DNA of 64,000 nucleotides, taken from Eudoraea chungangensis. GTDB taxonomy: Bacteria; Bacteroidota; Bacteroidia; Flavobacteriales; Flavobacteriaceae. Below, in pieces: positions 36,408 through 46,470 of the stretch. The stretch lies in NCBI RefSeq assembly GCF_029360665.1, contig NZ_JARDUB010000006.1, positions 1 through 64,000 of the forward strand, given 5' to 3'. Made by a program: the position numbers and the translations under genes. The stretch's first letter is position 1. The number at the start of each line of letters is the position of its first letter. Below the pieces are notes generated by a model that worked only from the letters and a program-made list of their open reading frames with translations, was not told where the DNA came from and searched no databases.

Positions 36408-37199
36408 TTAATTTATGCCTCTTACTTCCTTTAGTTTCATGGTCATCGAAATGGCCTTCTTATCTACCCAGTTGTTGTATTCTTCAATCGCCCTTAACCT
36501 TATGGCATCCTCCAGATAACCTTCTTTTACCATTTGTTTTGAGCCTGCCACCTTAGACCAAATACTTACTTTTGGAATAAAATCCTCTCTGTCTCGTGAA
36601 TAATGCTCATCGGAATTTAGCTCTTGTATATTTTGCAGGCCAATTTTCTTAAACAGTATCGGCAGTTCATCAGCCATAAGGTTGCTCATACCAGCAGCAC
36701 TTCTCCATTTTAGAAAGGTATGGTAAAACAGTTTCATGCTTTTCGGTGGTTCGGGATTCCATTCCAAATACTGGTGATTATAATCCAGAATAGATATTTG
36801 TCCTTTTGGTTTTAGTAGGGATTTCATTTTAACCAAAGCCTCTTCAGGATTGTTTAGCCATTGCAAAACTCTTGCAGATATGATTAAATCAAATTTATGA
36901 AGCGTTTCATAATCGAATATATCCACGGACAAAAGCTCCAGGTTCTTTATGTCCTTGTAAGTTTTTTTTCCACTTTCAATAAATATTTCTGTGTTATCTA
37001 TGCCAATAACCTTGCCTGTATCTCCTACCAAAACTGCTATGTCTTTTGAAATCGCTCCGGTACCACATCCTACATCCAAAACGCGCATTCCTTCCTTAAG
37101 AAGAGGTTGCAGGGTTCGATAATCTACTTTTAGACTTCTATTGTCAAAGATTTTGGTCACCTTTTGTCCATCTCTCTCAATATGTTTATTCTTTTTCAT
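36408..37199 (-). CDS. class I SAM-dependent methyltransferase
   Basis: From the ATG at 37199 (MKKNKHIERDGQKV) the protein is 263 aa. The frame extends to 37319, but the extra 40 residues are very basic and not part of the fold. Motif I is VLDVGCGTGAISKDIA, motif II GKVIGIDNTE, and ISARVLQWLNNPEEAL and ISILDYNHQYL follow as in UbiE/Methyltransf_11 enzymes. The substrate is unknown. Confidence 0.85.
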   Translation of the reverse strand: MKKNKHIERDGQKVTKIFDNRSLKVDYRTLQPLLKEGMRVLDVGCGTGAISKDIAVLVGDTGKVIGIDNTEIFIESGKKTYKDIKNLELLSVDIFDYETLHKFDLIISARVLQWLNNPEEALVKMKSLLKPKGQISILDYNHQYLEWNPEPPKSMKLFYHTFLKWRSAAGMSNLMADELPILFKKIGLQNIQELNSDEHYSRDREDFIPKVSIWSKVAGSKQMVKEGYLEDAIRLRAIEEYNNWVDKKAISMTMKLKEVRGIN

Positions 37200-37368
37200 T
37201 TTAATTTTGAGATGTTTGCGAATCCACTTTGCCTTATAACTTGGTTTGTATTTACTGTAATAAGGGTGAAGATAGGAAAGAGTATTCTTATTTTGCCTCA
37301 ATTTTAATTGATTTTTCAATTACTCCTTTATAGCTGTGATACTTTTTTTTAATTTTAGCCATGCTTCA

Positions 37369-38976
37369 TTATCTCCGTTGTTTAAGTATCATTTCCGCGC
37401 CTTTTTCTGCAATCATTATTGTTGGCGCATTTGTATTTCCAGACACGATAGTAGGCATAATAGAGGCATCGACAACTCTCAGGTTTTCCATCCCATGTAC
37501 TTTTAATTGGTCATTTACTACAGCCATGGTATCATTTCCCATCTTACATGTACCAACAGGGTGATATACTGTTTCCACGGCTTTTTTAATATGGGAAATA
37601 AGGCCTGTCTCTGAGGTATCTGCTGGGGAATTAATAGAACCTCTATAAGGTGCAAAAGCATCTGCTTTCATTACTTCCAGAGCTTTCCTGACACCTTTTA
37701 CCAATAGTTCTAGGTCTGCGGCTTCGGAGAGAAAATTAGGTTGAATAAGAGGATTATCCATGGGATTGTTGGAATGCAGACCAACAAACCCCTTACTTTT
37801 GGGTTTTAGCAGGGTAGGGATAATAGAGTAGCCGTCTATTCTGGGATAGGTCTTGGGATTATAGACATCTGGCCTATAATCGTTACCAATTTGCAAGGGG
37901 ACAAAATGAAACTGCAGATTCGGAGTTTTGGACCCATCTACGGATAAAAAGGCAACTGCTTCTAAAACACTGCAAGAAAGCGGCCCTTTATGTGTGACTA
38001 AATATTGGAACAGATCTTTAATCTGATGAAAGGGTTTTAAACGGTGGTTAAACCCAAGTTGTTGTTTAGATAGAGTGGATGTTCCCACAAAAAGATGGTC
38101 CTGCAGGTTTTTACCAACACCGGCTAACTCTTTTTTAATTGGAATACCCTTGGCCTGCAAGGTTTGGGTATCCCCAATACCCGATAGCATTAGTAGTTGC
38201 GGGGATTGAAAGGATCCTGCTGACAGTATTACTTCTTTGGTTGCATAAACTTTCCGTGTTTCTAATGCCGCATTTAAATATGCTACTCCTACAGCTTTGT
38301 TATCTTCTATTAATATCTGACTCGCTTTTGAACCGGTAAGAATACTTAGGTTAGACCGCTTCATGACGGGTTTTAAAAATGCAGCCGCACAGCTATGACG
38401 TCTTCCTTCTTTGATGGTAAACTGAAAAAGGCTTGCACCTTCTTGATTTTGACCATTGTAGTCTGTTGTTCTCGGAATTCCCTTTTCCTCACACGCATCT
38501 ACAAATGCCTGAGCATAAGGAGTTTGGAAAGATTTGGCAAAACTTACATTTAATAAACCTTTTGTCCCATGGAATTCATCTTCAAAATCCTCATTATGCT
38601 CAGATTTCATAAAAAAAGGTAGAATTTCTTTATATGACCATCCTTTATTCCCTAAGGCTGCCCATTCATCATAGTCCGATTTATTACCCCTAACATAGGC
38701 CATGGCATTCGTAGAACTAGAACCACCCAGAGTTTTTCCCCTGGGAAGGTATATTCTACGATTATTAACATACGCCTGAGGTTCGGTAGCAAATCCCCAA
38801 TCAACCTCTGAGCGATGAAGGTTTCCATAAGCTGCTGGAATGCCAATTTCCATTTTTTTATCAGGCTTTCCCGCCTCCATTAGTAATACCTTATTAGATA
38901 GATTTTTTGAAAGCCGATTGGCCAAAACACACCCGGCTGAACCTGCTCCAATAATGATATAGTCGTAAGTATGCAT
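37369..38976 (-). CDS. GMC-family FAD oxidoreductase (choline dehydrogenase-like)
   Basis: This 535-aa protein begins directly with the FAD dinucleotide fold (YIIIGAGSAGCVLANRLS). PROSITE-type GMC signatures are PRGKTLGGSSSTNAMAYVRG and the GSFQSPQLLMLSGIG segment. The C-terminal VYHPVGTCKMGND holds the catalytic His. It resembles BetA-like alcohol dehydrogenases, but no betaine-pathway partner is adjacent, so choline is not assured as substrate. It is cytoplasmic and has no signal peptide. Confidence 0.92.
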   Translation of the reverse strand: MHTYDYIIIGAGSAGCVLANRLSKNLSNKVLLMEAGKPDKKMEIGIPAAYGNLHRSEVDWGFATEPQAYVNNRRIYLPRGKTLGGSSSTNAMAYVRGNKSDYDEWAALGNKGWSYKEILPFFMKSEHNEDFEDEFHGTKGLLNVSFAKSFQTPYAQAFVDACEEKGIPRTTDYNGQNQEGASLFQFTIKEGRRHSCAAAFLKPVMKRSNLSILTGSKASQILIEDNKAVGVAYLNAALETRKVYATKEVILSAGSFQSPQLLMLSGIGDTQTLQAKGIPIKKELAGVGKNLQDHLFVGTSTLSKQQLGFNHRLKPFHQIKDLFQYLVTHKGPLSCSVLEAVAFLSVDGSKTPNLQFHFVPLQIGNDYRPDVYNPKTYPRIDGYSIIPTLLKPKSKGFVGLHSNNPMDNPLIQPNFLSEAADLELLVKGVRKALEVMKADAFAPYRGSINSPADTSETGLISHIKKAVETVYHPVGTCKMGNDTMAVVNDQLKVHGMENLRVVDASIMPTIVSGNTNAPTIMIAEKGAEMILKQRR

Positions 38977-39328
38977 TGTATAGTTGTTTTTGGTTATTTA
39001 ATTTTTATAGAATCTAAAGTCTAAACAATAAATGTCCATACCAATTAAAATTCTACCTCTTAAATACAAAGGACAAGGATTCTATCCGTCCGCGCTTTTT
39101 GCTTAAACCTTGAGTTACTTGAAGAAGAGTACTTTCATTTCCGAAAAGCAGCATCCATCTAATACCAAGGGGATATTAATGTAATTTATATAAAAAACTA
39201 CTAGAAAAGCTGTTAATCGAAACTTATGTCTCTGATTTTACGATGTTTATTAGTATTAAAAATAGGACTTAATTTTCTATCAATTAGAAATGAAAATTCA
39301 GTTACAATTGAACATTTGTGCAACCAAT
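38977..39328. other. intergenic region with a possible small gene remnant
   Basis: The 352 bases between the GMC and M20 genes hold no intact gene. On the minus strand about 39171 to a TAG at 39053 reads RWMLLFGNESTLLQVTQGLS followed by KKRGRIESLSFVFKR, which looks protein-like but has no start and no recognised family. The rest is AT-rich and unremarkable. Confidence 0.3.
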
Positions 39329-40846
39329 TTAATCGAGTTTCTCCGTTAAGATAGCAATCATAGTTTTAATGCCCTCACGGTAATTACCCAGACGAATATT
39401 TTCATTAGGACTGTGCTGGTTATTATCTCTGTTTACGGTGGGAACCGTTACTGCCGGAATACCCAAGGTTGTCACAAAAGGCGAGATGGGAATGGATCCG
39501 CCACTCATCCTTATCATAATGGGCTCTTCTTGAAACCCTTTTATAATTGCCTTTCTTAGCCATAAACCAACTTCTGAATTAAAATCCGTTCGAAAAGACT
39601 GATAGGAAATTTCCGAAGTAAAAGTGGCTATTTTGGGGTTGTTCATCCTTTCTTCCTTAGTAGGAACAGTATCTATTACATAATATCCCTGTTCTTTTAC
39701 ATACTCCTTGATTAGCCCTAATAAGCGCTCGGGATCTGATTCCAAGACCAGCCGTACATCAATTTCGGCTCTTGCCCATCCGGGAATAATAGTTCGTACT
39801 TTTTCGTTAATCCAACCAGATTGCATTCCGCGTATATTTAAGCTCGGATATTGGATAGACTCCTGGTAATAACTCCCTACTTTGTCTATTCTTCCTAATT
39901 GAAGCCGATCTCGAATTTGATCTTCATCATCGGGGACTGCACGCAGAATTTTTTCTGTTTCCGGACTGATTATAATTCCATCGTAAAACCCAGGAATACT
40001 TACTCTTCCTTCATCATCTTTCATAGACGCCAATAATTTAGATAAGGCCAGAGCAGGATTTGGCGCATAATTACCAAAATGTCCACTGTGTTGCGCCACT
40101 ATGGGGCCGTAGGTGGTAAGTGTAATGGTTGCTATACCTCGAGCACCAAAAGTTAAGGTAGGCTTATTAACAATATGTCTTGGTCCATCAAAGATTATGA
40201 GCATGTCAGATTCCAGTAACTCTGCATTTTTGCGTACTGCTTCTGGTAATCTGGGAGAACCTAATTCTTCTTCAAAATCCATAATAACCTTAATGTTAAA
40301 ATTTGGACTATAGTTTTCATCTTTTATGGCATCCAGGGCCGCCAAAAACATGGCGACGGGCCCTTTGGCATCAGAAGTAGATCTGGCAAATATTCTCCAC
40401 TCATCCTCATAATTTTCTATAGAATTCCATGGAATTTCTTCCCAATCATCATCTGAGGATTTTTTCTTTAAAACAGGTTTGTACGGACTTTCTTGAAACC
40501 AGCGCGAAGAATCAACAGGCTGTCCGTCAATTTGAAGATAAATCAGTACGGTTTTTTTCGCATTCTTTCCGGATCTTTCTGCCAGAAGTAAAGGGACCGT
40601 TTCCGTTTCAATTCTGGTTGTGGTGAACTGCCTTGTCTCAAAGGCTTTTTCACACCATCTAACATTTTTTTCTATGTCTTTTGGATAAGCTGCATCGTTG
40701 GGAATACTGAGTAAATCCCGAAAGTTAGAGAAAGAACTTTTAGCGTATTTACCAGACAAATCATTTAAGGCCTCCTGATCAAAATCTTGTGCATAAGAGT
40801 AAGAGATTAGAATAAGGCTTAAGGTAAAAATGTGAAATTTTTTCAT
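39329..40846 (-). CDS. M20-family peptidase-like protein with altered zinc ligand
   Basis: This 505-aa protein has a signal peptide (FHIFTLSLILISYSYAQ). It has the M20/M25/M40 layout: FARSTSDAKGPVAMFLAAL, IMDFEEELGSP (Glu base and ligand), AQHSGHFGNYAPNPA (dimerisation domain start) and a final NQHSPNEN ligand. At the first zinc-ligand position, where relatives have GHxDGQPVD, this protein has LQIDGQPVD, so His is replaced by Gln105 while Asp107 is kept. It may be a weakened peptidase or use one metal. It is otherwise full length. Confidence 0.88.
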   Translation of the reverse strand: MKKFHIFTLSLILISYSYAQDFDQEALNDLSGKYAKSSFSNFRDLLSIPNDAAYPKDIEKNVRWCEKAFETRQFTTTRIETETVPLLLAERSGKNAKKTVLIYLQIDGQPVDSSRWFQESPYKPVLKKKSSDDDWEEIPWNSIENYEDEWRIFARSTSDAKGPVAMFLAALDAIKDENYSPNFNIKVIMDFEEELGSPRLPEAVRKNAELLESDMLIIFDGPRHIVNKPTLTFGARGIATITLTTYGPIVAQHSGHFGNYAPNPALALSKLLASMKDDEGRVSIPGFYDGIIISPETEKILRAVPDDEDQIRDRLQLGRIDKVGSYYQESIQYPSLNIRGMQSGWINEKVRTIIPGWARAEIDVRLVLESDPERLLGLIKEYVKEQGYYVIDTVPTKEERMNNPKIATFTSEISYQSFRTDFNSEVGLWLRKAIIKGFQEEPIMIRMSGGSIPISPFVTTLGIPAVTVPTVNRDNNQHSPNENIRLGNYREGIKTMIAILTEKLD

Positions 40847-40921
40847 ATGCTGTAAGGTTGTAAATTTTTAATCTTTGTTAGAGCGTACTTTAACTATACT
40901 CTTATCGTGTTTCCGGTAAAA

Positions 40922-41209
40922 CTAAGTTCTTAATTGAAATAGGATATTCATGATTTCAACAGATGGTGCCTCTATAATTTCATAGGCTTCAGGGATACTT
41001 TTTGCCAAATCGGATTGCCGATATTTTTGTAAGGACTCTGCCGTGTCCCAAACATATATTCCGCCGTATTCCCCCGTCTCAGGAGTCTTTACATAATATT
41101 TTTGTATTAGTCCAGGAATAGCTTTAAAATGCGGCTCTCGCTCTTTAGCTTTCTTTAATAATTCTTCTTCCGGCATCTTGGACTTTAGTCTTATTATTTG
41201 TAAAATCAT
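40922..41209 (-). CDS. YdhR-like small monooxygenase-fold protein
   Basis: This 95-aa protein (MILQIIRLKSKMPEEELLKK, then GLIQKYYVKTPETGEYGGIYVWDTAESLQKY) matches the dimeric alpha/beta-barrel YdhR family, which is related to ABM proteins. The physiological substrate is unknown. It lies between the M20-like and ADP-ribosylglycohydrolase-like genes on the same strand. Confidence 0.8.
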   Translation of the reverse strand: MILQIIRLKSKMPEEELLKKAKEREPHFKAIPGLIQKYYVKTPETGEYGGIYVWDTAESLQKYRQSDLAKSIPEAYEIIEAPSVEIMNILFQLRT

Positions 41210-41308
41210 AAAAGTTTATTTCTGGTTAATGTATCTGTACTATTCTTTTTTGTGGACTATTTAAGCTTCTTATTATAAGTGTTTATGAATATATAATTAG
41301 TCTGCATA

Positions 41309-43000
41309 CTAGTTTTTATTAATAATGGAAAGCATGTCAATGGATTTTTCTGTTTCGTATGAATCTCCTTGGATGCTAAGGGTGTGAGGTCCGGAAGCTA
41401 AATCCAGTTTTTCAAATATTTTCACATAATACTGTCCAAGCGTACTGGCATGGTTTTCCAAGCTAAAACTGCCATAGGATTTTCCATCCAGATGGATAGT
41501 TACACTACCGCCTTTTGGACTGCGGTAGGCATAATACTGCAGGGCAGTACCTGTAAAGGTTATTTTAGCCAGGCAGTCTTTATAGCCTTTGGTTAGGGAA
41601 GCGCCTGAGGCATTCCAGTTTACTCTGTCGGTCTCAAAACCCTTATAAAGCCAACGGGGATCATTATCTTCGATAGTTATCCATGGTACTTCTATTTCAC
41701 CAACCGAAGAGGAGGTAATGGTAGAATTTACTATGGGAATTATCCAATCATCCTTATTGATTGATCCGCCCATGGCTTCAAGAACTATAGCATCTATTAT
41801 TCTAATCCCCCGCTCGGACATATCCCTAAAATTATCAAGTGGAATTGGCATATTATATCTGGTCCGTTCTATATTATAATTTTCCGAAAAGTCATATTTA
41901 TCGAAGTGTCTTTCCAGTTCTTTCTGTCCATAAAGCAAGCCAAGCAGGCCTCCCCAGGTAGCGGTAGGGTTATCGGAATCCCAGCCGCACATGGAACCTA
42001 TTCTAATGGTTCTTTTGTAGTCTCCTTCCCCATAAAATAGGCTTATAATAGATGCCGCAAAGTTAATACCAGCATCCCATGGATATTTATAGTGATAGCC
42101 CGAAGTAACTGTCTTTTGGTATCTCCGTACCACCTCATCTCGTGTTTTTTCCCAATTATCCTTGTCGGGATTAGCGAAATAGGCATTTTTTACATAGTCG
42201 TACATATCGGCAATATAGGACCAGTCCGGTACTCGCTTACGAGCCTGATCTGCCATCCACATAACTTGTTCTTTGCGGCTCAGGCTAGTATCCACTGTTG
42301 ATACAAGGGAATACATAATGATATAAAACTCAGCTGCCCACTCGGAATGGAGATAGGCGGTTGTTCTTACGGGTAAATTACCTATTTCTAAAGCTATATC
42401 GGGGCGTCCGGGTGCTAGGGCTCCAAAAATTTCTGTGGTGAGCTGCGCATCTATCATGTCCCACATTGGATTGTTTTCAGGTAAGGACGTAGCAGGAGGG
42501 AGGGCACCATTTTGCATCTGCCCTAAAGCGGCCAAATTAGAAACCCAAAGCAGGGGTAAGCCAATATGTTCTTGCCATGCTTCACTTATTTGATCCCCTG
42601 TGAGCATATAATTGTTATACTTTTCTATAGCACTTTGGTAGACATATTCTATGTCTGTATCATCATCTGCACCCCAAGGATCCTCATTCAGGACATAATC
42701 ATATTTGCCAGGGCCAAAGTCTTTATCTGTAAAAAAGGGAAAGTCCGTACGTCGATTCTCCGTGGGTAAACCGGTCCAATTGGCGATACAGCTTCCCAAC
42801 CAAAACCCTTGAAGCCTATCTTTATATTCGGTTCTGTTTATTCTAAGGAAATTTATGCTGTCTTGAGAAGTTGAAATCTCTGCTGCCACAGTATTCCGTT
42901 TATGAAAGGAGTTAGACCAGTTTTGGTTTGGAATAACAAGGGATGAAGTCAGCGGCAAGGATAATAATATTCCCAAAACAAATATTTGTAAAATTTTCAT
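41309..43000 (-). CDS. secreted ADP-ribosylglycohydrolase-like protein with C-terminal beta-sandwich
   Basis: The start at 43000 gives a signal peptide (MKILQIFVLGILLSLPLTSS) and 563 aa. The frame runs to 43033. Residues ~55-415 have the PF03747 layout: YKDRLQGFWLGSCIANWTGLP, the first metal cluster WGADDDTDIEYVY, and GSMCGWDSDNPTATWGGLLG, the counterpart of the GGDTD motif. Thr/Asp at the usual second-metal site are replaced by Asp-Ser-Asp-Asn. The last ~110 residues form a jelly-roll (AKITFTGTALQYYAY, GPHTLSIQGD). Export makes protein de-ADP-ribosylation less likely than glycan-linked hydrolysis (inference). Confidence 0.82.
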   Translation of the reverse strand: MKILQIFVLGILLSLPLTSSLVIPNQNWSNSFHKRNTVAAEISTSQDSINFLRINRTEYKDRLQGFWLGSCIANWTGLPTENRRTDFPFFTDKDFGPGKYDYVLNEDPWGADDDTDIEYVYQSAIEKYNNYMLTGDQISEAWQEHIGLPLLWVSNLAALGQMQNGALPPATSLPENNPMWDMIDAQLTTEIFGALAPGRPDIALEIGNLPVRTTAYLHSEWAAEFYIIMYSLVSTVDTSLSRKEQVMWMADQARKRVPDWSYIADMYDYVKNAYFANPDKDNWEKTRDEVVRRYQKTVTSGYHYKYPWDAGINFAASIISLFYGEGDYKRTIRIGSMCGWDSDNPTATWGGLLGLLYGQKELERHFDKYDFSENYNIERTRYNMPIPLDNFRDMSERGIRIIDAIVLEAMGGSINKDDWIIPIVNSTITSSSVGEIEVPWITIEDNDPRWLYKGFETDRVNWNASGASLTKGYKDCLAKITFTGTALQYYAYRSPKGGSVTIHLDGKSYGSFSLENHASTLGQYYVKIFEKLDLASGPHTLSIQGDSYETEKSIDMLSIINKN

Positions 43001-43246
43001 TGGCGGTATCAGGGTGAAAAGAAAATTACACATATCTAAACCTAAATGGCTTACTATATATTTTGGCTAATGCATTCATCTAAAAATAGGGGGTTTCTTA
43101 AACATCTAATTTAACGAATAGAATCCGAATGTTTATGCATAGATGAAAAATATATAGGCCCTTAAGATGGTTTTACGTCTGAATAAGCCCCGCGTAATTA
43201 TTGCATATAAGATATTGCGCACTATTTGGCAAGCACAAGAGAATAT

Positions 43247-43271
43247 AAAGGGTGTGGGAGAAACACCCTTT
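43247..43271 (-). terminator. hairpin downstream of the large sulfatase gene
   Basis: A perfect 9-bp AAAGGGTGT/ACACCCTTT stem with a seven-base loop lies 18 bases past the sulfatase stop. On the minus strand it is followed by ATATTCTCTT, a weak U-tract. Confidence 0.6.
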
Positions 43272-43288
43272 ATGTAATTTTTGAGGTA

Positions 43289-45631
43289 TTATTTTACTTC
43301 TACAATGATCTGATCAATTCTCCCCGTAAACTTAGTTTCTGCTGGGCCATAGCCAATACCCAAAGCCACGGGTGTCTGATTATCCAAACCAACATCAGCT
43401 GTTTCGTCTGCCGAGAAAATATTCGGCTGTGTTTTTTCGATGCGGGCATTTCCTACTTCATTTCCATTTACAGACAGCACTCCTTTTCCGCCTTTTCCAG
43501 CTCCTCCACCGTCATAAATGAATTCAAATTTCAGGGTTGCGGATCCCTTTTGAACTGCTTCCGAGCTGGCAACCACAAATCGTTCTAAGCCTAGAAAGTT
43601 ATATACAAACTCGGGTTTTCCATCTCTCATATAAAGTGCCCATCCACCAAATCTACCACCCTGACACAAAATAACTCCTGATGCCTTATCATCAGTAATC
43701 TCTATCTCTGCAGTTATTTCAAACGACTTGTTTTTTATGTTTATAAAGGTATTCTCCATCATTCCTTCCATGCCTTCATACAGTCTTAAAGAAGTTCTAC
43801 CATCCATAATATCAGGGCGGCCAGCTACTTCTGCATTCATTCTAACAATAACCCTGTCGTCTATAGGCAGCACATGATATTTTTGCGCTTCAGCCATAAA
43901 CAAGCTTTTCATTTCTTCTAACTTTTCAGGGTATTCTTCTGCTAAGTTATTTACCAAACTAAAATCCTCCCGGGTATTGTACAAATCCCAGACGTCTTCT
44001 TCCAGGGGGGGTAGGTCGCTTACCTGCCAAGGCGCTCTGTGAATGGTTCTTGCATACCATCCGTTGAGGTATAGTGCTCGATTTCCAAACATTTCAAAAT
44101 ATTGAATGGTATGTTGTTCTGCGGCATCGGCATCGTTAAATGAATAAGCCATACTTGTTCCTTCAATCGGAGTTTGGGGTACGCCATTCACCACCTTTGG
44201 TTCGGGAAGACCGGCCACTTCCAATACCGTTGGAGCAATATCTATGGCGTGGGTAAACTGTGTACGTATCTCGTTTTTTCCTTCTATACCATTAGGGTAA
44301 TGAATAATCATTCCCGTTTTGGTGCCACCCATATCCGAAGCCACTTGTTTGGTCCAAGTATAAGGGGCATCGAAAGCCACGGCCCAACCGGCGGCCATAT
44401 GTGGGAAAGTATTTTCCAGACCCCAGTCGTCCATTAGTGGAATTAAATCTTCTACTTTTTCCTCAACACCATTAAAGTAAGTCATTTCGTTGTACATGCC
44501 AACCATACCACCTTCCGCACTTGTAGCATTATCACCGGCAATAAAAATAAATAAGGTATTATCTAGTTCCCCAATTTCATCAACCGCTTCTATTATCCTA
44601 CCTATTTCATAGTCTGTCATTTCAACAAACCCAGCAAAAACTTCTGCCTGACGCGCAAATAACTTTTTCTCATTTGCCGTAAGTTTTGACCAATCCTTAA
44701 TGTCTTTTGGTTTAGGTGCCAACTTTGTGTTTTTTGGAATAACTCCTTTGGCAATCATATTTTTCGTTGATTCTTCTCTGACCTTATCCCAACCTTTATC
44801 GAACTGACCTTTGTATTTATCAGACCATTCTTTGGACACATGGTGTGGTGCGTGTACTGCACCTGTTGCAAAATAGGTAAAGAAGGGTTTATCTGGCGTC
44901 ATGGATTGCTGGGCTTTTATCCAGTTGATAGCCTGATTTGTCATATCGGTTGTAAAATGATAATTGTCCATTTTTGGCGGGTTAACCTTTTTTACACCAT
45001 CATAGATAAGAGGAGCCCACTGGTCTGTTTCTCCTCCAATAAAACCGTAAAACTTGTCGAATCCTTGGCGGGTAGGCCAACGGTCAAAAGGCCCCGAAAT
45101 ACTTGTTTCCCATGCTGCCGTTTCGTGCCATTTTCCAAAGGCTGCAGTACTATACCCATTTAATCGCAGCATTTCGGCCAAAGGCGAAACACTAATGGGT
45201 AAGGCACCTGTATTTCCGGGGTAAGCTGTAGATGATTCCATTATAGAACCGGTATTACAGGTATGATGGTTTCTACCCGTTTTTATAGCCATACGGGTGG
45301 GGGAACAAAGAGCAGTAGTATTAAAGTTGTTATAACGCAGACCATTGGTAGCTAATTTATCCATGGTTGGCGTCTTTATAGGACCCCCAAAAGCCGAAGT
45401 AGCACCCAAACCCAGATCATCAATCAAAATAATTACCACATTGGGAGCACCTTCTGGTGCGGTAACATTAAAGGGAGCCGGAGGCTCTGTGTTCTCTGTT
45501 GATAATTCTGAGTAGGTTGCCGGTTCAGGAGGAATAATGGGCAATATTTCTCTATTCAATTCCTGCTGTGCATAGCTTGTGGTTACTCCTATAAGAAGTA
45601 ATACCATGGACTTCCATAATTGTTTTTTCAT
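43289..45631 (-). CDS. large arylsulfatase (formylglycine type)
   Basis: This 780-aa protein has a signal peptide (WKSMVLLLIGVTTSYA). The sulfatase core reads NVVIILIDDLGLGATSAFGG (metal aspartates 71/72), TALCSPTRMAIKTGRNHH (Cys109 of C-S-P-T-R becomes formylglycine), FGKWHE, TGAVHAPHHV and FIAGDNATSAEGG. The C-terminal ~170 residues are a beta-rich domain (FEITAEIEITDDKASGVILC, GRIDQIIVEVK). This is the AtsA-like arylsulfatase type. It is 289 bp from the ADP-ribosylglycohydrolase-like gene on the same strand. The substrate is unknown. Confidence 0.92.
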   Translation of the reverse strand: MKKQLWKSMVLLLIGVTTSYAQQELNREILPIIPPEPATYSELSTENTEPPAPFNVTAPEGAPNVVIILIDDLGLGATSAFGGPIKTPTMDKLATNGLRYNNFNTTALCSPTRMAIKTGRNHHTCNTGSIMESSTAYPGNTGALPISVSPLAEMLRLNGYSTAAFGKWHETAAWETSISGPFDRWPTRQGFDKFYGFIGGETDQWAPLIYDGVKKVNPPKMDNYHFTTDMTNQAINWIKAQQSMTPDKPFFTYFATGAVHAPHHVSKEWSDKYKGQFDKGWDKVREESTKNMIAKGVIPKNTKLAPKPKDIKDWSKLTANEKKLFARQAEVFAGFVEMTDYEIGRIIEAVDEIGELDNTLFIFIAGDNATSAEGGMVGMYNEMTYFNGVEEKVEDLIPLMDDWGLENTFPHMAAGWAVAFDAPYTWTKQVASDMGGTKTGMIIHYPNGIEGKNEIRTQFTHAIDIAPTVLEVAGLPEPKVVNGVPQTPIEGTSMAYSFNDADAAEQHTIQYFEMFGNRALYLNGWYARTIHRAPWQVSDLPPLEEDVWDLYNTREDFSLVNNLAEEYPEKLEEMKSLFMAEAQKYHVLPIDDRVIVRMNAEVAGRPDIMDGRTSLRLYEGMEGMMENTFINIKNKSFEITAEIEITDDKASGVILCQGGRFGGWALYMRDGKPEFVYNFLGLERFVVASSEAVQKGSATLKFEFIYDGGGAGKGGKGVLSVNGNEVGNARIEKTQPNIFSADETADVGLDNQTPVALGIGYGPAETKFTGRIDQIIVEVK

Positions 45632-45804
45632 TTTCTTTATTTATAGTATTCTTTGTTAAACTTAGTGCTTTTTTTTAAGAATATCCTTCATAATTGTGGC
45701 AATTATCCTTGTTTATCAAGAGGAGGTTATGCTAAAATGGCCTAGGTATTTTAATTAGAAATGGTCTAATTATCAATGTATTTCGATACAAATGTCACTT
45801 CACC

Positions 45805-46374
45805 TTATTGGTTAGAATACAGCTGCATTGCCTTTAAATAATTTAGCCCTCCTTTTTCCGTTTGGTCGTAGAGAAATCCATTTAATTCCGGGTATTTTTT
45901 GTCTATCCAATTAACGAGACTTTCTCTATTACCAATCCATACTGAATCATTAAATACCAAATATTCGAAGGTTTCTATAGTAGTAATCTTTTCTTCCTTA
46001 AATCGAAGTATTTGTTTAATTACTATGGGATTTTTATGAAGAAACGAAATTCTTTTATCGAACTTCGAAACTTTTGCAATGACTAGTTCTTCCTCCTGTT
46101 GAATTTCAAGGATTTCATAGGTTGGATCAAATACGGCATCCCATTTTAACCAATCAAGATATTCTTCTAAAGAAAATGTTTGTTCGTAATTGTATTCTGT
46201 TTCCAAGGTCAGAAGGGTATCTGTCAAAATAGCCTCTATACCCGTAGGGTCAGAACTGGCCAATAATTTATAGTATTGTTTGGCAATATGTAAGCGACTA
46301 TCTTCTTTTTTTTGGTCTTTACAGGATATAAACCCTATGGTTAAAGACAGTAATAATATCCTAATTTTGTACAT
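45805..46374 (-). CDS. lipoprotein with SnoaL/NTF2-like features
   Basis: The start at 46374 puts the lipobox (LLLSLTIGFISC) at residue ~18 and leaves 189 aa. The ATG at 46413 would displace it. The mature protein begins with a helix pair (RLHIAKQYYKLLASSDPTGI), followed by curved-sheet-like strands (EILEIQQEEELVIAKVSKF, IVIKQILRFKEEKITTIETF), as in SnoaL/NTF2-like folds. No catalytic residues can be assigned. It is an isolated gene. Confidence 0.68.
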   Translation of the reverse strand: MYKIRILLLSLTIGFISCKDQKKEDSRLHIAKQYYKLLASSDPTGIEAILTDTLLTLETEYNYEQTFSLEEYLDWLKWDAVFDPTYEILEIQQEEELVIAKVSKFDKRISFLHKNPIVIKQILRFKEEKITTIETFEYLVFNDSVWIGNRESLVNWIDKKYPELNGFLYDQTEKGGLNYLKAMQLYSNQ

Positions 46375-46470
46375 GATATCTGGTTTGTTCATCCCAATCG
46401 CATCAAGAGACAATTAGTTATTGGGCTTATTATTTTTTTTCTATAGTTTATTCTCTTTATACTTTCTTGA

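Noticed and set aside
43247-43271. A palindrome that might be an attachment or IS end
   Set aside because: Its position just past the sulfatase stop and the hairpin shape fit a terminator, and no partner repeat was seen.
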